From: Flavobacteriaceae bacterium | GTDB taxonomy: Bacteria; Bacteroidota; Bacteroidia; Flavobacteriales; Flavobacteriaceae | Direction: 5' to 3' | Length of the DNA stretch: 64,000 bases | Assembly: GCA_020854235.1 (NCBI GenBank) | Contig: JADZFW010000018.1 | Location: 1-64,000, forward strand | In this document: positions 30,605-40,042 of the stretch, in pieces | Numbering within the stretch: position 1 is the stretch's first letter | Layout of the letters: the number at the start of each line of letters is the position of its first letter | The notes under the pieces: model-generated | The model's input: the letters and a program-made list of their open reading frames with translations, nothing else | What the model was told of the DNA's origin: nothing | Databases searched by the model: none | Position numbers and translations under genes: made by a program

Positions 30605-31408
30605 CTAGGGTCTAAATTCTTGTTCTTCATCGCTTTTGATTCCCAAGGCATCATAGATGTATTGGAAAGTAGAAAGCAATTGGGGTTTGCCATTGACAAT
30701 AGCGACATCGTGTTCAAAGTGAGCACTGGGTTTGCGATCTCTTGTGAGAATCGTCCATCCATCGCGAAGTTGGTCGATTTTATGGGTTCCCATATTGATC
30801 ATGGGTTCGATAGCCACGACCATACCTTCTACAAACATTTTACCTCTACCTCTTTTCCCATAATTGGGCATTTGCGGATCTTCATGCATTTTGGTCCCCA
30901 ATCCATGACCTACCAATTCTCTCACTACACCATAACCGTGTTTTTCTACGTGATGTTGAATGGCATAGCCCACATCTTCCACCCGATTGCCGGCTTTGAA
31001 TTCTCTAATGCCCATGTATAGGCTTTCTTTGGTGATGTCCAAGAGTTTTTTTACTTCAGTAGTAACTTCGCCTACTTCAAATGTATAGGCATGATCTCCG
31101 TAAAATCCATTTTTCAAAACACCGCAATCAATAGAGATGATGTCCCCGTTTTCCAATGGTTTGTCATTGGGAATACCGTGCACTACTTGAGCATTGGGAC
31201 TCATACACAAAGTGTTGGGAAAATCATATAGTCCTAAAAATCCAGGGATAGCTCCGTGATCACGGATGAAAGTTTCGGCCAATTTATCTAAGTATAAAGT
31301 GGTAACACCCGGTTTGACTTCTTGTGCCAAAATGCCCAAAGTTTTGGAAACCAGCAAAGCACTTTCGCGCATCAGCTCGATTTCCTCTCGGGTTTTTATT
31401 TTAATCAT
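30605..31408 (-). CDS. map: Type I methionyl aminopeptidase
   Basis: IKIKTREEIELMRESALLVSKTLG; DIISIDCGVLKNGFYGDHAYTF; GHGLGTKMHEDPQMPNY. Confidence 0.95.
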   Translation of the reverse strand: MIKIKTREEIELMRESALLVSKTLGILAQEVKPGVTTLYLDKLAETFIRDHGAIPGFLGLYDFPNTLCMSPNAQVVHGIPNDKPLENGDIISIDCGVLKNGFYGDHAYTFEVGEVTTEVKKLLDITKESLYMGIREFKAGNRVEDVGYAIQHHVEKHGYGVVRELVGHGLGTKMHEDPQMPNYGKRGRGKMFVEGMVVAIEPMINMGTHKIDQLRDGWTILTRDRKPSAHFEHDVAIVNGKPQLLSTFQYIYDALGIKSDEEQEFRP

Positions 31409-31446
31409 GAACGATATTTTAATTTTTGGCAAAGATAGTATTTGAT

Positions 31447-31478
31447 TTTAGAAATTAGAAATTAGAAATTAGAAATTA
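31447..31478. repeat. Heptanucleotide microsatellite (GAAATTA)n
   Basis: Read directly: ttagaaattagaaattagaaattagaaatta. Confidence 0.7.
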
Positions 31479-31685
31479 TATAGTGGGTTTTTGTTAGATT
31501 GAAACCATATTTCAATGGGTATATGCTACTTGGAATAAAATGAATCATTAAAACATTATACTAAGCAAAAAAAGCAAGTTGGTACCATGTAAATTATTTC
31601 AAATTCGTAAAAAATATTTATGAAACATGACTTTTTTCATTATTTTCAGCTTGAAACGGTTGTATTTTTGCCGAAAATTAAATTT

Positions 31686-32957
31686 ATGTACCAATCCAAG
31701 TCGCCCGAAAACGCGGTTAAAATCATAAAATCCAACGACAGAGTATTCGTTCAGATGGGAGCTGCTGCACCTCAAACCTTGATCAAAGCCATGACTGCTA
31801 GATTTGAGGAATTGAGAAATGTGGAAGTTTGCCACTTGCATACAGAAGGCATTGCGCCTTACGCCAATCCTGATTTGAGAGAGAGTTTTCACGTCAATTC
31901 ATTTTTTGTAGGTGGTAATATTAGACATACATTGGCTGCCGGAAATGGGTCTTATACGCCGGTTTTTTTTAGTGAATTGCCCTATTTGTTTAAGAATAGA
32001 GTTTTGAATATAGATGTAGCTCTTATTCAGGTTTCTCCACCCGATAAACATGGGTATTGTTCTCTAGGTGTTACGATAGGTGAAACATTGGCTGCAATTG
32101 ACAATGCCAAGCATGTCATAGCTCAGATCAATCCTAGAATGCCTCGTACGCATGGTGCCGGAATTATTCATATTTCCGAATTGGATAGTTTTGTGGAAGT
32201 GGTTGATGAATTGCCCGAACATCAATTACATGCGCCTAGTGAAATCGAACAACGTATCGGAGATCATATTGCCAATATGATTGAAGATGAAAGCACCTTG
32301 CAAATGGGTGTAGGCAATATCCCCAATGCCGTTTTATCCAGATTGCACAATCATAAAAATCTCGGGTTACATACTGAAATGTTTTCCGATGGTGTGATTG
32401 ATTTAATATTGAAAGATGTCATCAATGGCAATTTTAAAGGCATAAATCCCGGCAGAGCTTTAGCCACTTTTTTAATGGGTTCGCGCCGACTTTACGATTA
32501 TGTAGACGACAATCCATTTGTAGAAATGCGTGAAGTGGACTATGTCAATGACATTCACAATATTCGTCAAAATCCTAAAATGGTTGCCATCAATTCTGCG
32601 ATTGAAGTAGACGCAACGGGTCAAGTTTGTGCTGATTCCATCGGTACTAAAATATACAGTGGAGTAGGAGGACAGATGGATTTTATAAGAGGAGCTTCTT
32701 TGAGTAAAGGAGGAAAAGCCATTATCGCTTTGCCTTCTACTACAAACAAAGGAGAAAGTAAAATCGTATCTTTCCTAAAGCCGGGTGCAGGTGTAGTTAC
32801 TACGCGTGCGCATGTTCATTATGTGGTAACAGAATATGGAGTAGCTGATTTATATGGAAAAACCATCGAACAAAGAGCCAAAGCCTTGGCTGAGATTGCA
32901 CATCCCAATTTCAGGGAACAAATATTAAAAGATTATTTTGATAATAAGGTTAGTTAA
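31686..32957 (+). CDS. Acetyl-CoA hydrolase/CoA-transferase family protein
   Basis: VALIQVSPPDKHGYCSLGVTIGETLAAIDNAKHVIAQINPRMPRTHG; GVGGQMDFIRGA; start at ATG 31686. Confidence 0.92.
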   Translation: MYQSKSPENAVKIIKSNDRVFVQMGAAAPQTLIKAMTARFEELRNVEVCHLHTEGIAPYANPDLRESFHVNSFFVGGNIRHTLAAGNGSYTPVFFSELPYLFKNRVLNIDVALIQVSPPDKHGYCSLGVTIGETLAAIDNAKHVIAQINPRMPRTHGAGIIHISELDSFVEVVDELPEHQLHAPSEIEQRIGDHIANMIEDESTLQMGVGNIPNAVLSRLHNHKNLGLHTEMFSDGVIDLILKDVINGNFKGINPGRALATFLMGSRRLYDYVDDNPFVEMREVDYVNDIHNIRQNPKMVAINSAIEVDATGQVCADSIGTKIYSGVGGQMDFIRGASLSKGGKAIIALPSTTNKGESKIVSFLKPGAGVVTTRAHVHYVVTEYGVADLYGKTIEQRAKALAEIAHPNFREQILKDYFDNKVS

Positions 32958-32992
32958 TTTTGTTTGTCGCCTTCCCCTCTAGATTTAAAAAG

Positions 32993-33027
32993 AAAAAACC
33001 TCGTTTCGTAAGAAACGAGGTTTTTTT
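32993..33027. terminator. Rho-independent terminator AAAAAACCTCGTTTC-GTAA-GAAACGAGGTTTTTTT
   Basis: 15-bp stem, tetraloop, U tract. Confidence 0.92.
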
Positions 33028-33056
33028 AAAATTGTAATAGATATACAACTGAATAA

Positions 33057-33407
33057 TTATCCGTGTAACCAAGCTTTTTTAGCCATTAGTTGCTCTTCAG
33101 TTTCTTTGAAATCGTTGTCTGGTACGCAAGCGTCAACTGGACAAACAGAAGCACACTGTGGTTCATCGTGGAAACCTTTACATTCAGTACATTTATCAGT
33201 AACGATAAAATAGAATTCATCAGATTTTGCTTCAAATTGCTCACCAGCATCTACTTCATCACCTGAAGAAGGTAGTTTAACGGTTCCACTTAATTTGGTT
33301 CCGTCAGCATAAGAGTACTCTTGATCTGGTTCGTAGATTGCAGTGTTTGGACATTCAGATATACAAGCATCGCAGTTGATACAGTCGTCAGTTATTTTAA
33401 TTGCCAT
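33057..33407 (-). CDS. 4Fe-4S dicluster ferredoxin
   Basis: CINCDACISECPNTAI and CTECKGFHDEPQCASVCPVDAC clusters. Confidence 0.94.
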   Translation of the reverse strand: MAIKITDDCINCDACISECPNTAIYEPDQEYSYADGTKLSGTVKLPSSGDEVDAGEQFEAKSDEFYFIVTDKCTECKGFHDEPQCASVCPVDACVPDNDFKETEEQLMAKKAWLHG

Positions 33408-33583
33408 AATGTTTCGTTTTATAAATTATTTTGTACAAAAGTATTTAATTTTTACTTCTTAGAAAGTTAAATTTGAAATTTAGAATGAATATAAATAAGG
33501 ATATTTATTAAGAAATATTTAATCTCTATGAATATAGTTTGAATGCTTATATATCCCTAACTTTGTCACCAAAATCAATTAAA

Positions 33584-34450
33584 ATGAGGGTTGTTTTCAA
33601 TTTTTTTCTACAACTGTTTATTATCATCGCAGTTATTATTATTAAATTTTTCTATCCTGATATTTTACAGTGGACGGAGAAAAATTTAATTGTCAAAGCA
33701 ATATTCAATTTTACCATTTTTACTTTGATTGTCAATTTGGCTTCAAGGTTGGTTAAATATTACTATTCTAAAAAGTTTAAATTGCCAAAAGGAGTTAAAG
33801 ACAATGTACATTACGGAATTAGCAATATTACAACTGTTGTTTTAGGTTTGGCATTTGTGTTTAGTGTTTTTGGAGCTTTTGGAATTGAATTAAAAGAAAT
33901 AATCACATCTTTAAGTATTGTGGCGGCTGCATTAGCTATAATTTTAAAAGACTTCATCAATGATTTTTTAGTAGGATTGTATTTCAGTTTTTCAGAGGAC
34001 TTTGATATGGGTGACCATGTTAAAATTGGAGATATTAAAGGGAAGATTGTCGAAATCGGCATTCAACGCATTCGATTTCAAAATGATGACGACGACATTG
34101 TGGTTATACCCAATTCCAAGATTTATCAAACTGAAATCATCAATTACACTAAAAAAGACATTCGATTGACCAATATTGATTTTCAATTGAGTATTGATCT
34201 CATAGGTAACATTGAAAATTTGGAAAAAGAATTGATCAAAACCTTGCAAAGTTTTGATGAATATATTGAACCACAATCCTATAATCTCAAAGTAATTTCC
34301 ATCAAAAAGGATTATATCGATTTTAAATTTATATATAAAATTAAAAAATTAGATACTGATTTACAACGAACCATTAGAAAGAAAACGATTAAAGAAGTTT
34401 TCAATTATATTTCCAAAAGAAACAATCAATTGCAAAAAGAGAAAGTTTAA
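33584..34450 (+). CDS. Mechanosensitive ion channel family protein (MscS-like)
   Basis: SLSIVAAALAIILKDFINDFLVGLYFSFSEDFDMGDHVKIGDIKGKIVEIGIQRIRFQNDDDDIVVIPNSKIY. Confidence 0.9.
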   Translation: MRVVFNFFLQLFIIIAVIIIKFFYPDILQWTEKNLIVKAIFNFTIFTLIVNLASRLVKYYYSKKFKLPKGVKDNVHYGISNITTVVLGLAFVFSVFGAFGIELKEIITSLSIVAAALAIILKDFINDFLVGLYFSFSEDFDMGDHVKIGDIKGKIVEIGIQRIRFQNDDDDIVVIPNSKIYQTEIINYTKKDIRLTNIDFQLSIDLIGNIENLEKELIKTLQSFDEYIEPQSYNLKVISIKKDYIDFKFIYKIKKLDTDLQRTIRKKTIKEVFNYISKRNNQLQKEKV

Positions 34451-34472
34451 GTCAAGATTAAGATTTTTATAA

Positions 34473-34508
34473 AAAAAAGAGCCATCGTAGAATGGCTCTT
34501 TTTTATTT
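34473..34508. terminator. Terminator AAAAAAGAGCCATCGTAGAATGGCTCTTTTTT
   Basis: AAAAGAGCCAT/ATGGCTCTTTT arms plus T tract, between convergent genes. Confidence 0.88.
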
Positions 34509-34523
34509 ATTTTTATGAGGCTA

Positions 34524-35201
34524 TTATCTTCTATTCATATAAATCATCACATAATAAAACAAGGTTGCTAAAGCTCCCACAGCAGCTACGACGTATGTTC
34601 GAGCCGCCCAATTCAAAGAATCTTTGGCGCCTGCCAATTCTTGTGAAGTAACCATATTTTTATTTTCCAGCCAAGCCAAAGCTCTGTTACTAGCATCATA
34701 TTCAACCGGTAAAGTCACGAAAGTGAATACGACTGAAACTGCAAAAAACAAAATGCCCAACAGAAGTAAACTTGGAAAAATGTTGACTAAAAGTATTCCA
34801 CCCATGATTGCAAATTGTGCAATTCTACTAGATACATTGACGGTAGGAACCATTTTGGAGCGAAATTGCAACCATGAATAAGCCTGAGCATGTTGAACTG
34901 CGTGACCTACTTCGTGAGCTGCAACAGCTGCTGCAGCTGCATTTCTTTCCAGATAAACAGCTTCACTCAAGTTGACTGTTTTGTCTACTGGGTTGTAATG
35001 ATCAGTCAATCTTCCCGGAGTTGAGATGACTTTTACATCATAAATTTTGTGATCATAGAGCATTTTTTCTGCAATTTCTTTTCCCGACATGCCATTTTGT
35101 AAGTAAATTTTGGAATATTGTTCAAATTTACTTTTGAGACGACTTTGAACAATCCAACCAACGAGGGCAATGAGCCCAAAAATAATTAATCCGAATGCCA
35201 T
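34524..35201 (-). CDS. Zinc metallopeptidase (YugP/COG2738 family)
   Basis: AAAAAVAAHEVGHAVQHAQAYSWLQFRSKMVP; HExxH motif. Confidence 0.92.
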   Translation of the reverse strand: MAFGLIIFGLIALVGWIVQSRLKSKFEQYSKIYLQNGMSGKEIAEKMLYDHKIYDVKVISTPGRLTDHYNPVDKTVNLSEAVYLERNAAAAAVAAHEVGHAVQHAQAYSWLQFRSKMVPTVNVSSRIAQFAIMGGILLVNIFPSLLLLGILFFAVSVVFTFVTLPVEYDASNRALAWLENKNMVTSQELAGAKDSLNWAARTYVVAAVGALATLFYYVMIYMNRR

Positions 35202-35452
35202 ATTTTTTTGAGTTTAAAAATTAAGGTTTAAAAATAGTAAAATTTTTAATTTTGAGTTATTAAGGTATGAGAGTTTAAATTATTTCAACCAAAAATCTCA
35301 AAATTTGCTACCTTTACAGCATAAATTATTCCAAATCATTATTTCTTTTGATTTCGATTTTTTTAAGAGATAATTTTTTGTTTAAATTACAGATTTACAG
35401 ATTTTTAATTAATCTGGATTAAAAATTCAGCTTTTTATTTTCTACAGACAAA

Positions 35453-36487
35453 ATGTCAAAAATCCCACATATACTCATCATTTATACCGGTGGAACCATC
35501 GGAATGATGAAAGATTATAAAACCAATGTCTTAAGATCTTTTGATTTTAAACACATCTACAACAGTATTCCAGAGCTCAACCATCTGGATTGTAGTTTGG
35601 AAACGATATCTTTTGAACTTCCCATAGATTCTAGTAATATCAATCCATCCCATTGGGACAGTATTGCTACAATCATTCAATCACATTATCACAAAGCCGA
35701 TGGATTTGTAGTATTACACGGTTCTGACACCATGTCATATACAGCTTCAGCTATTAGTTTTATGATTGAAAATTTGGATAAGCCTATCATTTTTACTGGA
35801 TCTCAATTACCTATTGGAGATTTGAGAACTGATGCCAAGGAGAACATGATAACGGCTATTGAGATAGCTGCTGCTCAAAAAAACGGAAAACCACGCATCA
35901 CTGAAGTGTGTATTTACTTTGAGTATAAATTATATCGAGCCAACCGAACAACCAAAATCAGTGCAGCTCAGTTTCAAGCATTTGATTCTCCCAATTATCC
36001 AATACTTGCAGAAAGCGGTGTTGAATTAAAGTTTCATGAACACACTTTATTGCCCTTAAAATCATCCAAAGAGCTGATATTTAGAAAAATACTCCCACAA
36101 AATGTCTTGTTAATCAAATTATTTCCAGGTATAACAGAAGCAGTATTACATCATATGTTTCAAATGCCCGAATTAAAAGGTGTAATTTTGGAAACTTACG
36201 GTTCGGGAAATGCGCCAACTGAACAATGGTTTTTGGAAATATTGAGAAGCACCCTTAAAAAAGGGATTCCCATCGTAGATATTACCCAATGTTTTGCTGG
36301 AAGTGTTGTTTTAGGAAAGTATGAAACGAGTTTGGAATTGTTGGAAATGGGTTTGATTGATGGAAAAGACATTACGACTGAAGCTGCCGTAACCAAACTC
36401 ATGTATTTATTCAGTATTCCTGAAATAGAAGGAAGAATCAAAGACTTGTTTGAAACCTCATTGAGAGGTGAGATAAGCAATACTTAA
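35453..36487 (+). CDS. ansA: Type I L-asparaginase
   Basis: ILIIYTGGTIGM; VLHGSDTMSYTASAISFMIENLDKPIIFTGSQLPIGDLRTDAKEN. Confidence 0.93.
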   Translation: MSKIPHILIIYTGGTIGMMKDYKTNVLRSFDFKHIYNSIPELNHLDCSLETISFELPIDSSNINPSHWDSIATIIQSHYHKADGFVVLHGSDTMSYTASAISFMIENLDKPIIFTGSQLPIGDLRTDAKENMITAIEIAAAQKNGKPRITEVCIYFEYKLYRANRTTKISAAQFQAFDSPNYPILAESGVELKFHEHTLLPLKSSKELIFRKILPQNVLLIKLFPGITEAVLHHMFQMPELKGVILETYGSGNAPTEQWFLEILRSTLKKGIPIVDITQCFAGSVVLGKYETSLELLEMGLIDGKDITTEAAVTKLMYLFSIPEIEGRIKDLFETSLRGEISNT

Positions 36488-36577
36488 TTAAATGAGCTAT
36501 TTTTTTTGGTATATTATTTGTTAAGTTTTGGAAACATTTAAAAAATAATTACTTTTACATACTAAAACTAATCCCTG

Positions 36578-38197
36578 ATGACTAAATACTTCGTTACCCT
36601 TGTTTTCATTATAACTTCTCACTCACTATTTGCGCAGTTGGAAGCCGCACAATATTCGATCAAAAATTTAGTAGTAAACACGCCTTATACTGATATGAGT
36701 ACTTCTTTTTGGGGAAAAGGAAGAGTCATATTTGCATCCAGCAAAAATAGTAAAGCGGTAGTTACTAATAAAGTGAATAGTACAGATAAAGAAAAAGCCT
36801 TTTTGGAAATTTTCCAAGCTTACATCAATGAAGAAAACGAACTAGCTTATCCCAAAAAAGTTTCGATGTCTTTTGACAGTGATTTCAATCAGTCAAATGT
36901 GACTTTTTCACCCGATTTGGAATATGTTTATTTCACATCCAATAGCCAAGATAAAAATAGAGGAAAAGATCCGACATTGAAATTATACAGAGCCAAGGTT
37001 CAGAAAAATGGTGATTGGACTGATTTGGAAGAATTACCATTTAATAGTGATAAATACCATTGTGCTCATCCTACTATTAGCGATGATGGAACAAAGTTGT
37101 TTTTTGCATCCAATATGCCTGGAGGTTATGGGGACACAGATTTATACATGGTGGATATTTTGAGTTCCGGCACATTCGGAAAACCCGAAAATCTAGGAGG
37201 ATTCATTAACACATCTGCCAAAGAAAACTTCCCAGATGTCAATAATGGTCTTTTATATTTTTCATCCAATAGAAAATTTGGACTTGGTGGATTAGACGTT
37301 TATATGGTGCCGGTTGGAAATCTATTTATTGAACCTATCAATTTGGGTGAGCCCGTTAATAGTAAATACGATGATTTCAGTTTTGTTATAAACGGTGATA
37401 TGCGAAAAGGTTTTTTTACTTCCGATAGACCTCAGGGTAAAGGTGGTGATGATATTTATTCATTTGTACAAGAAACTGCAATTAAAAGTTGTTCTCAAAT
37501 TGTTGAAATTGAAGTATTGGATGCCATAACAGATTTGGGTGTAGATGAGGTTGAAATCAATATTTTTGATGAAGAAGGGAAATGGTTGAATCGTTTTATG
37601 ACCGATAATCAAGGTAAGTATAAAGTCAAATTCAATAAATGTAATAAAAATTACAAATTGGAGGCTAGTAAGAAATTTTACAGCAAAGACTTGGCGCAAA
37701 TTATCTATCAACCAGATAATGAGTTGCAAGAAGTTACCATGAGAATTGCTAAAGATTTGGAAGAAACAGTTGAAGAACCCATTGTTTATAATGAGGAAAA
37801 AATTGAAAACTTGCCTGTTTTGGAAATTCCAGAAGACCAACTCTTCATTGATGTAAAAAGTATTGAGTTTTTGTTGAATAAATTTGATATTGAAAATGAA
37901 TCTGCTGAAGAATTGGATAAAGTTGTTAAATTTATGAAAGAACATCCAACTGTTATTGTTGAATTCTCATCCCATACAGATTCTAGAGGACCAGATGAAT
38001 GGAATATGGAATTGACCAATATGAGAGCCAATGAAGTGGTGAGTTATATCGTAAGTAAAGGGATTGATTATCGAAGAATTTACGGAAAAGGTTATGGAGA
38101 AACTTTACCGGTTAATCAATGTGTAAATGGTGTGGAATGTACGGAAGCAGAACATTTACAAAACCGTAGAACAGAATTTTTGATTCTTGCCAAATAG
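36578..38197 (+). CDS. OmpA family protein with PD40-type propeller repeats
   Basis: SFSPDLEYVYFTSNS-type repeats; OmpA C-terminus VEFSSHTDSRGPDEWNMELTNMRANEVVSYIV...GYGE. Confidence 0.9.
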   Translation: MTKYFVTLVFIITSHSLFAQLEAAQYSIKNLVVNTPYTDMSTSFWGKGRVIFASSKNSKAVVTNKVNSTDKEKAFLEIFQAYINEENELAYPKKVSMSFDSDFNQSNVTFSPDLEYVYFTSNSQDKNRGKDPTLKLYRAKVQKNGDWTDLEELPFNSDKYHCAHPTISDDGTKLFFASNMPGGYGDTDLYMVDILSSGTFGKPENLGGFINTSAKENFPDVNNGLLYFSSNRKFGLGGLDVYMVPVGNLFIEPINLGEPVNSKYDDFSFVINGDMRKGFFTSDRPQGKGGDDIYSFVQETAIKSCSQIVEIEVLDAITDLGVDEVEINIFDEEGKWLNRFMTDNQGKYKVKFNKCNKNYKLEASKKFYSKDLAQIIYQPDNELQEVTMRIAKDLEETVEEPIVYNEEKIENLPVLEIPEDQLFIDVKSIEFLLNKFDIENESAEELDKVVKFMKEHPTVIVEFSSHTDSRGPDEWNMELTNMRANEVVSYIVSKGIDYRRIYGKGYGETLPVNQCVNGVECTEAEHLQNRRTEFLILAK

Positions 38198-38236
38198 GCA
38201 GTTCTATAAATATTTATCTAACTTAAATGACAGATT

Positions 38237-39946
38237 ATGAAACCTAGTAGATTAATTACTCTTATGCTTTTTTCATTTCTGTTAAATGCTGTATGTGCAC
38301 AGAATGTTTCAGCTAAGTACTCCGTTAAAAATATTAAAGCCAACACTAAACATTCAGATTACGGGACGACATTTTTTGGACCAAACAGAGTTTATTTTGC
38401 TTCCAATCACGAAGCAGCTCGTGCGTTTGGTGGAAAATTGAATAATTTTGCAGACACCTATGAAGCGCCAAATTACGACTTGTATAAAGGTCTTGTAGCT
38501 CAAACAGGTGAAATTGATTATTTAGAAAAAGTAATCATAGCAGAAGCCTCAAAGTATAATAAATCTAATGCAGCTTTTTCTCCCGACATGCGTTATGTTT
38601 ATTTCACACAAAACAATATTGTAGATGGAAAGGCTAAAAAAGACGACAAAGGCAATGTGAATATGAAAATATACAGAGCCAATGTAAGTGTCAATGGTCA
38701 ATGGTCCAATATTATTTCATTACCTTTCAACAGTGATGATTATTCTTGTACCCATCCATCTGTAAGTGAGGACAATCGCATTCTGTTTTTTGCTTCAGAT
38801 ATGCCAGGATCTTTTGGCGCTTCAGATATTTATTGGGTAACTATAGATTATGGTGGAAATTATGGAGAACCTCAAAACTTAGGAGATAATGTAAATACGG
38901 GATCACGTGAGAATTTTCCATATGTTGATAAAAATATCTTGTACTTCTCCTCAGACCGATCTGATTCTAAAGGTGGATTAGATGTTTATATGGTTAAATT
39001 GGATGAGCCTGATGGTAAACCTGTAAATCTGGGAACTCCGATTAACAGCACTTCAGATGATTTTTGTTTTGTAATCGAACGTCAAAATAAACGAGGTTAT
39101 TTTTCTTCTAATAGACCAGGTGGTAAAGGTGAAGATGATATTTATTATTTTACACAAGATACAGATTTTCAAGAATGTAAACAAACTATTTCGGGAACTA
39201 TTTTGGATAAGGAAACTCAAAAACCTATACCCGGAGCAATCGTTACCATGTATTCACATGACAATATCATGTTGGCAACCTATCCTGTAAAAATCGATGG
39301 AACATACAAGTTTGAATTGGCTTGTCGTGGTAATTATCGAGTGGAATCCTATCATTACGATTATGATAAAACCTTTAAGAGTATCAATTTTACACCTCAA
39401 ATTTTTAGTCAGGAAGTGAATTTATTTTTAAATCCAAAGATTAAAGAACCAATTGTTATTGTGCCGGAAAAAAAAGTAGTTGAAGAAATTGTAGAAGTAT
39501 TGCCTGAAAAAGTTGTGGTTGAAGAAATGAAAGAGGAACCTGTCAAAAAGAAAGAAGTAATCATTCCTTCAATAATTTCGAATAATAAAGAAATTTTAGA
39601 TTTGCCAACTGTTTATTTTGAACTAGATAGCTATTATATTACCAAGGAAGCAGAACAAATTGTCAAACAAGCCATAGCTATTTTAAAACATTATCCTGAT
39701 ATTTCGATTGAATTTGCTTCACATACCGATTGCAGAGCGAGTGATAGTTATAATTTACTGCTTTCCGATTTGAGAGCTAAAGAGGTAATTCAATATATGA
39801 TTGAACATGGAGTAGCAAAAGAACGACTTATAGGCAGAGGTTATGGTGAGTCTAGACCTGTCAATGGCTGTATTGACGGAGTGAAATGTAGTGAGGCTGA
39901 ACATCTACAAAACAGAAGAGCCGAATTTGTCATTATTAAAAAGTAA
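38237..39946 (+). CDS. OmpA family protein with PD40-type repeats and carboxypeptidase-regulatory-like domain
   Basis: Paralogue of preceding gene; ISGTILDKETQKPIPGAIVTMY; OmpA C-terminus EFASHTDCRASDSYNLLLSDLRAKEV. Confidence 0.9.
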   Translation: MKPSRLITLMLFSFLLNAVCAQNVSAKYSVKNIKANTKHSDYGTTFFGPNRVYFASNHEAARAFGGKLNNFADTYEAPNYDLYKGLVAQTGEIDYLEKVIIAEASKYNKSNAAFSPDMRYVYFTQNNIVDGKAKKDDKGNVNMKIYRANVSVNGQWSNIISLPFNSDDYSCTHPSVSEDNRILFFASDMPGSFGASDIYWVTIDYGGNYGEPQNLGDNVNTGSRENFPYVDKNILYFSSDRSDSKGGLDVYMVKLDEPDGKPVNLGTPINSTSDDFCFVIERQNKRGYFSSNRPGGKGEDDIYYFTQDTDFQECKQTISGTILDKETQKPIPGAIVTMYSHDNIMLATYPVKIDGTYKFELACRGNYRVESYHYDYDKTFKSINFTPQIFSQEVNLFLNPKIKEPIVIVPEKKVVEEIVEVLPEKVVVEEMKEEPVKKKEVIIPSIISNNKEILDLPTVYFELDSYYITKEAEQIVKQAIAILKHYPDISIEFASHTDCRASDSYNLLLSDLRAKEVIQYMIEHGVAKERLIGRGYGESRPVNGCIDGVKCSEAEHLQNRRAEFVIIKK

Positions 39947-40042
39947 TTTCTTTTTCCATTTATTTCTCTTTAAAAATTGGGTTTTCATAACCTTCATTCT
40001 TGAATTTATTATATTTTTGCCCATTAGTTAAAATTAAGGGCA

